Source: Myotis daubentonii (lineage: Eukaryota; Chordata; Mammalia; Chiroptera; Vespertilionidae). From it: a DNA stretch of 64,000 nt. The stretch is from contig NC_081844.1 of the NCBI RefSeq assembly GCF_963259705.1, forward strand, positions 36,707,341-36,771,340. The letters are read 5' to 3'. Below the pieces are notes generated by a model, which saw only the letters and a list, made by a program, of their open reading frames with translations, did not search any database and was not told the origin of the DNA. Position numbers and translations under genes: made by a program. Shown here one piece after another: positions 1 through 10,700 of this stretch (positions within the stretch are counted from its first letter, which is position 1; every line of letters starts with the position of its first letter).

Positions 1-234
1 AAGTTTACACAATTTAATTATATATTGGGTAAACCAACAGAATATAAGTGTAAGAAAAGCTTTTATTTGCATTAAAAAGAAGTGAAACATTTTAGAAAAA
101 CTTAATAAAAACTAGTCACTTAAAAATGCCATTGAAATAGTTACAGCCTCTCATCCCTTGAACCTGGCAGGGAAAATAGTACTGACACAGATCGATTTGT
201 TGATGGTGGACAAGATTAAGACTGTATTTTCTCA
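1..234. other. Unassigned AT-rich flank
   Basis: No gene or recognisable repeat. It may be the 5' flank of the L1 that becomes recognisable at about 235. Confidence 0.4.
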
Positions 235-612
235 ATGGCAAATGTTCAGGACAAAGAGAGAATCTTAAAGGCTGCAAGAGAGAGACAGAAAGTTATGTAC
301 AAGGGATCTCCCATTAGATTATCAAATGATTTCTCAACGGAAATACATCAGGCCAGAAAAGAATGGAAGGAAATTTGTAAAGTGATGCCAAGCAAAGGAC
401 TGAATTCAAGATACTCAATCCAGCAAGGCTATCATTCAAAATTGAAGGGGAAATTAGGAGCTTCACAGACATAAAAAGGCTAAGGGAGTTTATCACTACC
501 AAGCCAGCAATGCAAGAAATGCTAAAGGGACTGGTGTTAAAAGAAGAAATAAAAAGGGAAGAAGGAACACAGGCACAAAAAATAAAAATGGCTACAAACA
601 AGTACCTATCAA
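235..612 (+). pseudogene. L1 ORF1 remnant
   Basis: The frame from 235 reads DKERILKAARERQ, which is close to DKERILKAATEKQ in the second ORF1 of this window (minus strand, 2971-3162). It continues with a C-terminal-domain-like region and then shifts frame near 470-510, where QEMLKGLVLKEE appears. ORF1 encodes the L1 RNA-binding chaperone. The coiled-coil N-terminus is missing and the frame is broken, so no functional protein is expected. Confidence 0.8.
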
Positions 613-2388
613 TAATAACTTTAAACATGAACAGACTAAATGCTCCAATCAAAAGACATCAAATGGCTGAATGGATAAAAAACAATGACCCATATATGTG
701 CTGTCTATAAGAGACCCATTACGGAACAAGGGACTCACACAGACTGAAAGTGAAAGGATGGAAAAATATCTTTCAGGCAAATGGAAATGAAAAAAAGCTG
801 GGGTAGCAATACTTATATCTGACAAAATAGACCTCAAAGTGAAGGCCATAACAAGAGATAAGGAAGGCCACTTCATAATCGATACAACAAGAGGATATAA
901 CCCTGGTAAACAAGAGGATATGCACCCAATGCAGGAGCACCCAAATACATAAAAAAACTCCTGGAAGATATCAAGGGAGAGATCGACAACAATACAGTCA
1001 TAGTAGGGGACTTTAATACACCACTGACATCACTGGATAAATCCTCTAGAGAAAAAAATCAGCCAAGAAACAGCAATCCTAAATGACTCACTAGATCAGA
1101 TGGACTTAATTGACATCTTCAGAACATTTCACCCCAAAGCCACAGAATATATGTTCTTCTCAAGTGCACATGGGACATTTTCAAAGATAGACCACATATT
1201 GGGTTACAAGCAAAGTCTCTCCAAATTCAAGAAGATTGAAATCATATCAAGCATCTTCTTAGATCACAGTGGCATAATATTAGAAATAAACTACAATAAA
1301 AACAATAAAAAAAATTCAAACACTTGGAAGCTGGATACCATCTATTAAACAATGGTTGGTTTATCAAAGAGATCAAAGAATAAATTAAAAACATCCTGGA
1401 AATGAATGACAATGAAAATACAACAACCCAAAATCGATGGGACACAATGAAAACAGTTCTGAGAAGGAAGTTTATAGCTCTACAGGCCTGGCCTACCTCA
1501 GAAAATAAGAAAAAATGGTAGTAAGTCATCTAACTATATAATTTAAAGAATTATAAAGAGAGAAACAAGAAAAGCCCAGAGTGAGCAGAAGGAAGGAGAT
1601 AATAAAGATCAGAAATAAATGACATAGAGATTAATATATATATATAAAAGATCAATGAAACCAAGAGCTGGTTCTTTGAAAGTATAAACAAGATTGATGA
1701 ACCTCTAGCCAAGCTCACCAAGAAGCAAAGAGAGAGAACCCAAATAAACAAAATCAGAAATGAAAGAGGCAGAATAACAACAGACCCCACAGAAATACAA
1801 AAGATTGTTTAAAAAAAATACTATGAACAACTCTATCCAACAAACTAGACAATCTGGAGGAAATGGACATATTCTTAGAAAAATACAACCTTCCAAAACT
1901 CAATCAGGAAGAATCTAAAAATCTCAATAGGCTGATAACTATGGAAGAAATTAAAGCAGTCATCAAAAAGCTTCCAGCAAACAAAAGCCCAGGGCCAGAC
2001 AGGTTCACAGGGGAGTTTTACCAAACATTCAAGGAAGAACTAAAACCTTTCCTCTTCAGACTATTCCAAAAAATTCAAGAGGAAGGCACACTTCCAAGCT
2101 CATTCTGTGAAGCCAGCATTACCCTAATACCAAAACCAGATAAAGACAACACAATGAAAGAGAATTACAGGCCAATATCCCTCATGAATATAGATGCCCC
2201 AATCCTCAACAAAATTCTAGCAAATCGGATCCAGCATTACATCAGAAAGATCATAGACCATGACCAAGTAGGATTTACCCCGGGGATGCAAGGATGGTAC
2301 AATATCCAAAAATCAATAAACGTGATACATCACATAAGCAAATTGAGAGATAAAAATCACTTAGTCATATCAATTGATGCAGAAAAAT

Positions 2389-2403
2389 CCAACACCCTTT
2401 CTT
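2389..2403. repeat. Target-site duplication, left copy
   Basis: The 15-bp word CCAACACCCTTTCTT lies immediately left of the antisense insert and recurs at 4735-4749. Removing the insert and one copy restores L1 continuity across the RT region. Confidence 0.9.
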
Positions 2404-4734
2404 TCTTTTTTGTAAAATAAATATTTATTATTCAGATTATTGCAGATCTTCCTCTTTCCCCCCCCCCATAGCTCCCCTCCACCCAGTTCCAACCCCACCC
2501 CATGCTCTTACCCCGCCCCCACTGTCCTCATCCATAGGTGCACGATTATTGTCCAGTCTTTTCCTGCACCCCCACACCCTCTTCCCTCCGAGAATTGTCA
2601 GTCTGCTCCCTTTCCATGCCCCTGAGTCAATTACATTCACCAGTCTGTTCTATTCATCAGGTTTTTTATTCATCTACTTTTTAGGTTGATAGATATGTAT
2701 TTGTTGTCACTTTGTTGTTCATAATTTTTATCTTTACCTTTTTCTTCTTCTTCCTCTTTGTAAAGAATACCCTTCAGTATTTCATATAATCCTGGTTTGG
2801 AGGTGATGAACTCCTTTAGCTTTTTCTTATCTGTGAAGCTCTTTATCTGACCTTTAATTCTACATGATAGCTTTGCTGGGTAGAATAATCTTGATTGTAG
2901 GTTCTTGCTATTCATCACTTTGAATATTTCTTGCCACTCCCTTCTGGCCTGCTTAGTTTCTGTTGAGAAGTCAGCTGATAGTCTGATTTATGGGTACTTC
3001 CTTGTAGATAACTAACTGTTTTTCTGTTGCTGCTTTTAAGATTCTCTCTTTGTCTTTTGCTCTTGGCATTTTAATTATGATGTGTCTTGGTGTGGTCCTC
3101 TTTGGATTCCTCTTGTTTTGGGTTCTCTGTGCTTCCTGGACTTGTAAGTCTATTTCTTTCACGAGGTGGGGGAAGTTTCTGTCATTATTTCTTCGAATAG
3201 GTTTTCAATGTTTTGCTCTTTCTGTTTTTCTGGCACCCCCATAATTTGGATGTTGGTACGTTTGAAGTTGTCCTAGAGGCTCCTTACACTATCTTCATAT
3301 TTTTGGATTCCTTTTTCTTTTTGCTCTTCTGGTTGGGTGTTTTTTGCTTCCTTGTATTTCAAATCTTTGATTTGATTCTTGGGATCCTCTAGTCTACTGT
3401 TGAATTTCTATATATTATTCTTTATTTCAGACAGCATATGTTTAATTTCTGACTGGTCCTTTTCCATTATTTTGGCATTCTCATTAAGATCCTTAAAGGT
3501 CTCACTAAGTTCCTCGGAGGTCTCACTAAGTTCCTCGGAGGTTTCTGGAAGGTTCTTGGGTAACCTTATAACCGTGGTTTTGAACTCTATATCCAGTAGT
3601 TTGCTTTCCTCCATTTCTTTCATTCGTGACATGTTTCTTTGTCTCCGCATTTTGGCTGCTTCCCTGTGTTGATAGAGTGGCCTTATGTGGTACGTGTCCT
3701 ATAGGGCCCAGTGGCTCAGCCTCCGAAATCACCTGAGGTGGACACTCTTGGTGCACCCCTTTGTGGGCTGGGTGCACAGTTCTGTTGTAGTTAAGCCTTG
3801 ATTGCTGTTGGTATCACTGAGAGGAATTGACCTCCAGGCCAATTGGCTGTGAGGACCTGCTTTGTCTATAATGGAAGAACTGCTGTGCTGGAGACACCCT
3901 TGTGGGGCAGGGCTTGCTTCAGTGGGGCTTTGGTGATCACTGAGTCTGCCTCTTAAGTGTGTCATTTATGGATGTGAGGAGTTGAAATCTGGTATCTGAC
4001 CACTGGGTACACTGGTTCCTGGATCTCCAAGGAGGTGCAAAGTCAGCCACTGCCTGAGGCCACCCAGCAGGAACTACAGCGAAATCTGCAGATTTCTCCT
4101 CTTTTGGGGTTTGGAAGTTTTAGAGCTCTCTGACCCAGCTGCAGTTTGTTAGGTTAGTCTGCGAAAGGACAGGCCGTTCATATGCAAAAGCCGCTGTGCA
4201 CAGCTTGGGTGGGGTTGTAAATTGGGTGGGGCAGGGTCTCAGGGAATCACCAGGGCGGAGCAAACAGTGATGGCCGCCAGTCAGCCGTCTCTGCGTCTCT
4301 GTGTCTCTGCGTCCGTGCCCCCATGCAGTAACAATGATCTCTGTGAGCACCTCTGCGAGAAAGCCACCCTTGCTTTCTGACCCGATGCCAGACAGGCCAT
4401 TTTCTCCCCGTAGGAGTCTGAGTCCCCAGAGTCTCCCCAGAAACTTTAGTTCAGAGCAGTTGGGAGCTTGTATCTCCCTTCCAATTGAAAAAAACAGTGC
4501 ACCCATTTGCCAGCCCGTTTAGCGCGTGCCTCCGTACCTCTGTTCTTGGCGCCTCTGCACCTCCTACCCATTCTCAGTGTGCTTTTTTCTTTCCTTCTAG
4601 TTGTAGAACTTTACTCAGCCAGGTTTCCTGTGGTTCTGGATGATAGCCATTTTGTCTTTTAGTTGTAGTTTTGATGTGATTGTGAGAGACAGCAGGTACA
4701 GGTGTTTACCTTATGCTGCCATCTTGGTTCCTCT
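2404..4734 (-). mobile_element. HAL1-like half-LINE (5' UTR and ORF1, no ORF2)
   Basis: Read on the minus strand, the element starts at 4734 with GAGGAACCAAGATGGCAGC, a typical L1 5' end. It has a GC-richer 5' UTR of about 1.1 kb (4734-3651) and a broken ORF1 (3650-2671). It then passes directly into about 270 bp of G-rich 3' sequence ending AATAAATATTTATTTTAC plus an A-rich tail. No ORF2 is present. Exact 15-bp duplications flank it. Half-L1 elements with only ORF1 are a known class in mammals. The alternative is an ordinary L1 with an internal deletion; a search for other copies with the same junction would decide. Confidence 0.75.
2671..3650 (-). pseudogene. ORF1 of the HAL1-like element, broken
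   Basis: The N-terminal frame (3650-3408) begins MRRQRNMSRMKEME and contains a repeated acidic segment, ETSEELSETSEELSETF, typical of the heptad-rich coiled coil of L1 ORF1p. The middle (about 3407-3163) has several stops. The frame resumes at 3162-2971 with KMPRAKDKERILKAATEKQ and at 2918-2671 with LFYPAKLSCRIKG and EFITSKPGLYEILKGIL, the C-terminal domain. The product would be a trimeric RNA-binding chaperone if intact. The stops make this copy inactive. Confidence 0.8.
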
Positions 4735-4749
4735 CCAACACCCTTTCTT
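4735..4749. repeat. Target-site duplication, right copy
   Basis: Exact 15-bp match to 2389-2403, marking the right end of the antisense half-LINE insertion. Confidence 0.9.
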
Positions 4750-6965
4750 GATAAAAACTCTTAGCAAGGTGGGAATAGAAGGACCATACCTCAACATAAT
4801 AAAAGCCATAAATGACAAACCCATTGCCAACATCATACTCAATGGGCAAAAACTGAAACCATTTCCCCTAAGAACAGGAACAAGAGGGGGTTGCCCACTC
4901 TCACCACTCCTGTTCGACATAGTACTGGAGGTACTAGCCATTGTGATCACACAAGAAGAAGAAATAAAAGGCATCCAAATTGGAAAAGAAGAAGTAAAAC
5001 TGTCCTTATTCACAGATGACATGATACTGTACATAGAAAACCCTAAAGACTCCATCAAAAAATTATTAGACTTAATAAATGAACTCGGCAATGTAGCTGG
5101 ATACAAAATTAATGCCAAGAAGTCTATGGCATTTCTGTACACCAATAGTGTACTTACAGAAAGAGAGACTAAAATAACAACCACATTTACCATCACACCA
5201 AAAAATTTAAGACGCCTAGGAATAAACTTAACTAAGGAGGTAAAACTACAGGCCACTGAAAAAAGAGATAGAGGAAGACATAAACAGATGGAAGAACATA
5301 CTGTGTTCATGGAACTGTAGAATCATCATCATTAAAATGCCATACTACCCAAAGCAATCTCTAGATTCAATGCACTCCCCATTAAAATACCAATGGCATA
5401 TTTCACAGACCTAGAACAAACTCTCCAAAAATTCACCTGGAATAAAAAAAGACCCCGAATAGTTGCAGCAATCCTGAGAAAGAAGAACAAAGTAGGTGGG
5501 ATCTCAATACCAGATATCAAGCTGTATTACAAAGCCACTGTTCTCAAAACTACCTGGTACTGGCACAAGAACAGACATATAGATTAATGGAATAGAATAG
5601 AGAGCCCAGAAATTGACCCAAACCACTATGCTCAGTTAATATTTGACAAAGGAGGCAAGAACATATAATGGAGTCAAGACAGTCTTCAATAAATGGTGTT
5701 GGGAAAATTGGACAGATGCATGCCAAAAAAAAAAAAAAATGAAACTAGACCACCAACTTACACCATACACAAAAATAAACTCAAAATGGATAAAGGCCTT
5801 AAACATAAATTGGGAAACCATAAAAATACTAAAGGAATCCACAGGCAGCAAAATCGCAGACATATGCTGAAGCAATTTCTTCACTGATACAGCTCCTAGG
5901 GCAATGGAAACTAAAGAGAAAATAAACAAATGGGACTACATCAAAATAAAAAGCTTTTGCACAACAAAAGAAACCATCAATAAAACAACAAGAAAGCCCA
6001 CTGTATGGGAGAACATATTTGCCAATGTTGTCTCCAATAAGGGTTTAATCTCCAACATTTACAGGGAACTCATACAACTTAACAAAAGGAAGATAAACAA
6101 CCCAATCAAAAAATGGGCAATGGACCTAAATAGTTACTTTTCGAAAGAAGACATAAGGAAGGCCAAGAGACATATGAACACATGCTCAAAGTCACTAATC
6201 ATCCGAGAGGTGCAAATTAAAACGACAATGCGGTACCATCTCACACCTATCAGAATGGCTATCATCAACAAATGACAAGTGCTGGCGAGGATGCGCAGAA
6301 AAAGCAACCTTCGTGCACTGCTGGTGGGAATGCAGACTGGTGCAGCCACCTCGGAGAACAGTATGGAGCTTCCTCAAAAAACTAAAAATGGAACTCCCAT
6401 TTGACACCATGTTCCCACTTCTAGGAATATATCCCAAGATACTAGAAACACCAATCAGAAAGGATATATGCACCTCAGTGTTCATAGCGGCACAATTCAC
6501 CATAGCTAAGATTTGGAAACAGCCTAAGTGCCCATCAGCAGATGAGTGGATTAGAAAACTGTGGTACATCTACACAATGGAATACTACGCTGCGATAAAA
6601 AAGAAGGAATTCTTACCATTTGCAACAGCATGATGGAACTAGAGAGCATTATGCTAAGCAAAACAAGCCAGTCAGAGAAAGATAAATATCACATGATCTC
6701 ACTCATTTATGGAATATAATGAACAACACAAACTGATGAACAAAAACAGATCCAAAGACAGAGCAGCATCGATCAGACCATCAAACCTCAGAGGGAAAGA
6801 GGGGAGGGTGGGGGTAAGGAGGAGATATTAACCAAAGGACTTGTATGCATGCATATAAGCCTAACCAATGGACACAGACAACGGGGGTGAGGGCATGAGT
6901 GGGGGGGGCAATAAGGCGATACAGACACATATGTAATACCTTAATCAACAAAGAAAAAAGACTAT

Positions 6966-7385
6966 TTTCTTTTTGAAATTTATTTATTTAAATTCTTTAT
7001 TGTTGAAAGTATTATATATGTCTCCTTTTTCACCCATTAACCTCTCCCAGCCCGCCCCCAACCCCCCAGCTCAGGCCCTCACCCTCTTATTGTGTGTCCA
7101 TTGTTTATGCTTATATGCATGCATTCAAGTCCTTTGGTTGAGCTCTTACCCTCCCATCTCCCCCGCCCCAACACACACATCCTCTCCTGCCTTCCCTCTG
7201 AGGCTTGACAGTCTGTTTGATGCTTCTGTGTCTCTGGATCTATTTTTTTGTTCATCAGTTTATGTTGTTCATTATATTCCACAAATGAGTGAGATCATGT
7301 GATTCTTATCTTTCTCCGATTGGCTTATTTCGCTTAGCATAATGCTCTCCAGGTCCATCCATGCTGTTGCAAATAGTAAGAGTTC
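6966..7385 (-). mobile_element. L1 3' fragment, antisense
   Basis: Read on the minus strand from about 7385 this is the end of L1 ORF2 (the region of GAGCATTATGCTAAGCGAAA) followed by the L1 3' UTR, a T/A-rich end and an AATAAAG signal near 6985. It is a strongly 5'-truncated copy. It lies tail to tail with the preceding + strand L1 and forms an imperfect inverted repeat with about 6640-6960. Confidence 0.9.
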
Positions 7386-7783
7386 AAAACTGTACTTTCT
7401 TGATGGGCTCTAAATTTTTCTATGAGGTGGGAGTAGACAGTAAAATGAGAGTGGGGGCTTGAAGATAAAGACATTTTGAAATAGATGATGTAGATAGTGG
7501 GAGAGGGAGGCCATTGGAGGCATATATAAGGACTTCTTGGTGGCACTGATGGCCCACCTTAGGCTGAATACCATGACTTTGTCATGGCACCAACCTAAAG
7601 GATATGTGTCTTCCTCTCGCAGTGCTCAATAGGCTGGTGTAGAAGTGGATAAATAGATGCTTGTAGTGATCCAGGTGTGGGATTTTGTGGGCAGGTGTGG
7701 TAGAAGTTTAAAGGAAAAAGAGAGTAGGTGGTTGGGGCAAAGAGTGATTTAAGCTTTTCCTTCGGGATTCTCGCAATTCACTA
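7386..7783. other. Unassigned sequence upstream of the RPL21 pseudogene
   Basis: No repeat family is recognised for most of it. The last ~35 bases (CTTTTCCTTCGGGATTCTCG at about 7755) may derive from the RPL21 mRNA 5' UTR. Confidence 0.4.
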
Positions 7784-8258
7784 ATGATGAACACAAAGGA
7801 AACAGAAAAGACACCTGCTATATGTTCTCCAGGCCATTTAGAAAACATGGGGTTGTTCCTTTGGCAGCATACATACGAATGTACAGAAAGGTGATGTTAT
7901 TGACATCAAGGGAATAAGCACTGTTCAAAAGGAATGCTCATAGCATGGCAAAATGGAAGAGTGTACAGTGTACCCAGTATGCCGGATGTGGGATGTGACT
8001 GTTGGTGTTGTTGTAAACAAACAAGTTAAGGGCATGATTATTGCCAAGACTGTTCATATATGTATTGAACACATTAAAGCACTCTAAGAGCCAAGATAGC
8101 TACCTGAAACTCATGAAAGAAAAAGAAGGAAGCCAAATAGAAAGGCACCTGAGTTCAACTGAAGCACAGGCTACTCTACCTAGAGAAGCACAGTTTGTGA
8201 GAACCAATGGAAAAGAGCCTGGGCTACTGGAACCTACTCCTTATGAATACATGTGGTA

Positions 8259-8262
<4 letters not shown>
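7784..8262 (+). pseudogene. RPL21: Processed pseudogene of ribosomal protein L21
   Basis: RPL21 is a component of the large ribosomal subunit. The translation matches it from the start codon (7784) to the C-terminus without introns. Segments include GVVPLATYIRMYRKGD-like, VVNKQVKG-like, NTLKHSKSQDSYLK, PREAQFVRTNGKEP and LLEPTPYEYM, in two frames. A one-base insertion in the run ATTAAAGCAC (about 8069-8078) and other small changes break the frame. The original stop region survives as TGGTATGAT at about 8254-8262. Lack of introns indicates retrocopying by L1 machinery. No clean poly(A) tail remains: the simple repeat begins where the 3' UTR would be. Confidence 0.92.

Positions 8263-8353
<91 letters not shown>
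8259..8353. repeat. (TA)n(GA)n compound microsatellite
   Basis: About 58 bp of alternating TA followed by about 36 bp of GA. It starts directly at the 3' end of the RPL21 retrocopy, where a poly(A) tail would be expected. Confidence 0.95.
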
Positions 8354-8355
<2 letters not shown>

Positions 8356-9454
8356 TCTTCCAATTATTTTTTTAAAAGTGATTTAAATTATGAATTGCGA
8401 TTTATAGTCTTATTAGCATGTAAGTGGATCCAGAGAATATGGTGGGACAAGGGGATGAGATTAGAGAGTACGATGAGAGGGAAAGTTCTGTGAGGCTGTG
8501 GTCAGAGAATGGGTCATTGGCATTTGGGATGAAGGGCTAAAAGTATTTTTTTGGTTGTGTGTAGCTGTGGATGTGGGTTGTGTTAGTGAAGTGATGGTGA
8601 AGGTCAATGGAACTGAAGACATATAGGAACTTTAAGGCAGGGGAGTTCTAATGCCTTCTTTGGGAACATTAAGACCACCTCCAAATGATGCCAGGATGGA
8701 AAAGTGGATAGGGAGACAATTGGCAAAGCCATTGACCAAAGTGGGAATGGTTCCATGAAGGTTAGTAGGTCAGAGTCATGAGCCTCAAAGGAAGGGAATG
8801 ATGATTTTCATTAAGGAAGGGAATGATGATTTTCCCCTTCTTATTTCTATGTGACCAATAAGATCTCTTCTTCAGTAAGCACAAAATTTATGCCTTTAAT
8901 TGTGAAAAGTATCAGCTACTATTTGAAGAGGGATCTGCTTGCTATATGTATGGAAAATTTAGAAGTGACTTTGGTGCCATAATTTGCAGTAAGGCTCACT
9001 TCTTGCTCCTGTTATTCTACTTTGATATAAAATAAGTTTTCCGTTATGAGACATCAGTCAGTAAATAGAACACAATGTATGGTTAAATAATTAAAATTAT
9101 TTTCATCATTACAATTATAATATGCCTTGCCATTTCAAACCAAATATCCACTTATTGTTCCTGAAATTTGCAAGAAATCTATTATTCAAGGATGCAGAAA
9201 TGATTTTTTTATTGAGTTAAACATTTTTATGGATTAGATATGGATTCAATAAAATAATTGAATTAAATTGGATAGCATGAATAATTCATGACATGTAATT
9301 TCACATCAGTTCTAGCATAAAAATAAAACTATTGGTTTATGTGGTGGGAAAATGTATTTTATTATTTAGAAAGGTAGTGAACATTTATTATTTTGGAAGA
9401 TAATTCACTTTATGATTAACAAGAGATATTGAATTGTAAGATTGAAAGAAAGTA
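8354..9454. other. No gene; AT-rich sequence with a small tandem duplication
   Basis: No recognisable gene or family. A 22-bp unit (beginning AAGGAAGGGAATGATG) occurs twice in tandem at about 8789-8810 and 8814-8835. Confidence 0.5.
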
Positions 9455-9735
9455 CAGTGGGGTCTTGATTTACGAGTGTCCCAACTAGCAAGTTTTTTGA
9501 TATATGATTCGTCTCTCGGATGATTTTTTGCTTTGAGTTGCGAGCTAAAATTTGGGTTACGAGCCAGCTTCAGATACCCCACCGCTAGTTGGCGCAGTGA
9601 ACGTCACAGTGAACGCCACAACATCAGCCCAGCATCACGTGTCTCACTCGTTCACTTTAAGATTTGACATACGAGTAATTTGAGTTACAAGCTCCATTAT
9701 GAAACGAATTAAACTCGTAAGTCAAGGCCCCACTG
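9455..9735. mobile_element. Short TIR element with TA duplications (Tc1/mariner-type MITE)
   Basis: The ends CAGTGGGGTCTTGATTTACG and, on the other strand, CAGTGGGGCCTTGACTTACG form inverted repeats of at least 23 bp with two mismatches. TA dinucleotides flank both ends (9453-9454 and 9736-9737), as for Tc1/mariner/pogo-type transposons. At 281 bp with no ORF it is a non-autonomous copy. Confidence 0.85.
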
Positions 9736-10214
9736 TATAAAATTTGAACTAAGAGGCTTTGATTCAAGTCACCACTTCCATTTACTTAATGAACCTTGTT
9801 GCTATGTGTTGGTCATTGGTGATTTCAGAAGGTCTACTGTAATAGCTTCCTAGATGGGTAAGTCCAGTAATTGTGCCATAACATTCTAGGGAGCATGAAG
9901 GTTGCTAGGTGCTTCCTTTAAAGAGTAGATGGTGATTTTTTGGCTAGTTCATTCTCTGGGGCTGGGCTCTTAAGTCCTTAACTACATGGGAGACTTTTTC
10001 ACTCCTTTGTCTTTCTTCCCTCGGTGCAGGCCAAGCACCTCTTCTTTTCTGGTTAAACTTTCAATTTTTTTCCAGGAAGAGCATGACTCCTGATGTGAGT
10101 GGAGAGCTGGCTTTTGGCACATTTTGTTGGGATCTGAGTCTGGTACTTCTTGGGATGGGTTGGTAGAAAACCTGACTCTGTGGGAGTTGTAATTCCTCGT
10201 ATTAGTTCAAGGCA
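9736..10214. other. Unassigned sequence
   Basis: No gene, RNA or repeat family recognised. Confidence 0.4.
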
Positions 10215-10700
10215 TGACTCATTTGTTTAAAAACATTTATTGGGTGCTTATTCTGTGTGTAGCCTAAGGTACTGAGACATCTGGGTGAATAAGACTCAGT
10301 GAGTTTCTCACAGCATTGGATGGGGTGGAGTGGTGGGTCCAGAGGCCAGGAGCTGGGAGGCACAGATAAAAGTTTTAATAGAAAAGTGAACCCAGATAGA
10401 CTTGGCCTGACCCTTGATGAGGGAGTCAGAGTTACCAAGCAGAAGGACAGGGGAGAGAAGTGGGGGCATTCCAGGGGTGGGAATAACCTGTGCAATGGTA
10501 CTAGCGTGAGAAGGAATCAGTCTGGAGCTGCTGGCTGTTGCTGGAGGGAAGTAGCAGGAGGAATATGGTGGGAGATAGGGCTGGAGAACATTCAGGGCCA
10601 GGTTATGAAGGACCTCAGCTTACCAGGCTAATGAGTTGAATTTGATCCTGAAGGCAAAGGGGGAGCCATTGAGCAACGGTGAATGATAGACACACTCTGT
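10215..10700. mobile_element. Ancient mammalian interspersed repeat, family unresolved
   Basis: It resembles a common old repeat that starts with an ACATTTATTGGGTGCTTA type segment, continues with a 'GGGCATTCCAGG...GTGCAA' part and ends with GAAGGCAAAGGGGGAGCCAT. It is probably an old LINE derivative. Similar decayed pieces occur near 16380, 31740, 56825 and 63690. Confidence 0.5.

Larger units (their letters stand above)
618..6632 (+). pseudogene. L1 ORF2 (endonuclease-reverse transcriptase) pseudogene
   Basis: ORF2p nicks the target DNA and reverse-transcribes L1 RNA in intact L1s. Here the N-terminus (ITLNMNRLNAPIKRHQM) is at about 618-665. Endonuclease pieces at 1100-1348 include a segment ending in DHSGIILEI, the position of the SDH motif, changed here to DHSG. 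The RT region includes [16 protein letters not shown] (about 1978-2024), [10 protein letters not shown] (about 2161-2190), GCPLSPLLF and [12 protein letters not shown]. The catalytic FADD box is thus read as FTDD. The C-terminal part continues to about 6632. Stop codons and frameshifts are frequent, and a 2.3-kb insertion separates the two RT halves. Confidence 0.9.
235..6965 (+). mobile_element. LINE-1 (bat type), decayed, split by a HAL1-like insert
   Basis: Translated pieces in order match L1: the end of ORF1 (about 235-610), the ORF2 endonuclease region (about 618-1350), reverse transcriptase (about 1863-2403, then 4750-5320), the C-terminal region (about 5390-6632) and a 3' UTR with a G-rich stretch and an A-rich tail near 6945-6960. 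The 5' UTR and the start of ORF1 are absent, so the copy is 5'-truncated. Positions 2404-4734 belong to a later antisense insertion. Numerous stops and frameshifts make it non-autonomous. Confidence 0.92.

Noticed and set aside
1863..2420. A 185-codon open frame with reverse transcriptase similarity
   Set aside because: Real RT similarity, but it is a fragment of a dead L1 cut by an insertion, so it is not called as a CDS.
4120..4506. A 128-codon minus-strand frame near 4.1-4.5 kb
   Set aside because: It is in the GC-richer 5' UTR of the antisense half-LINE; there is no known domain.
8041..8493. A 150-codon frame with a YIYIYI and REREREI tail
   Set aside because: The first part is the RPL21 retrocopy and the rest is the (TA)n(GA)n microsatellite read as protein.
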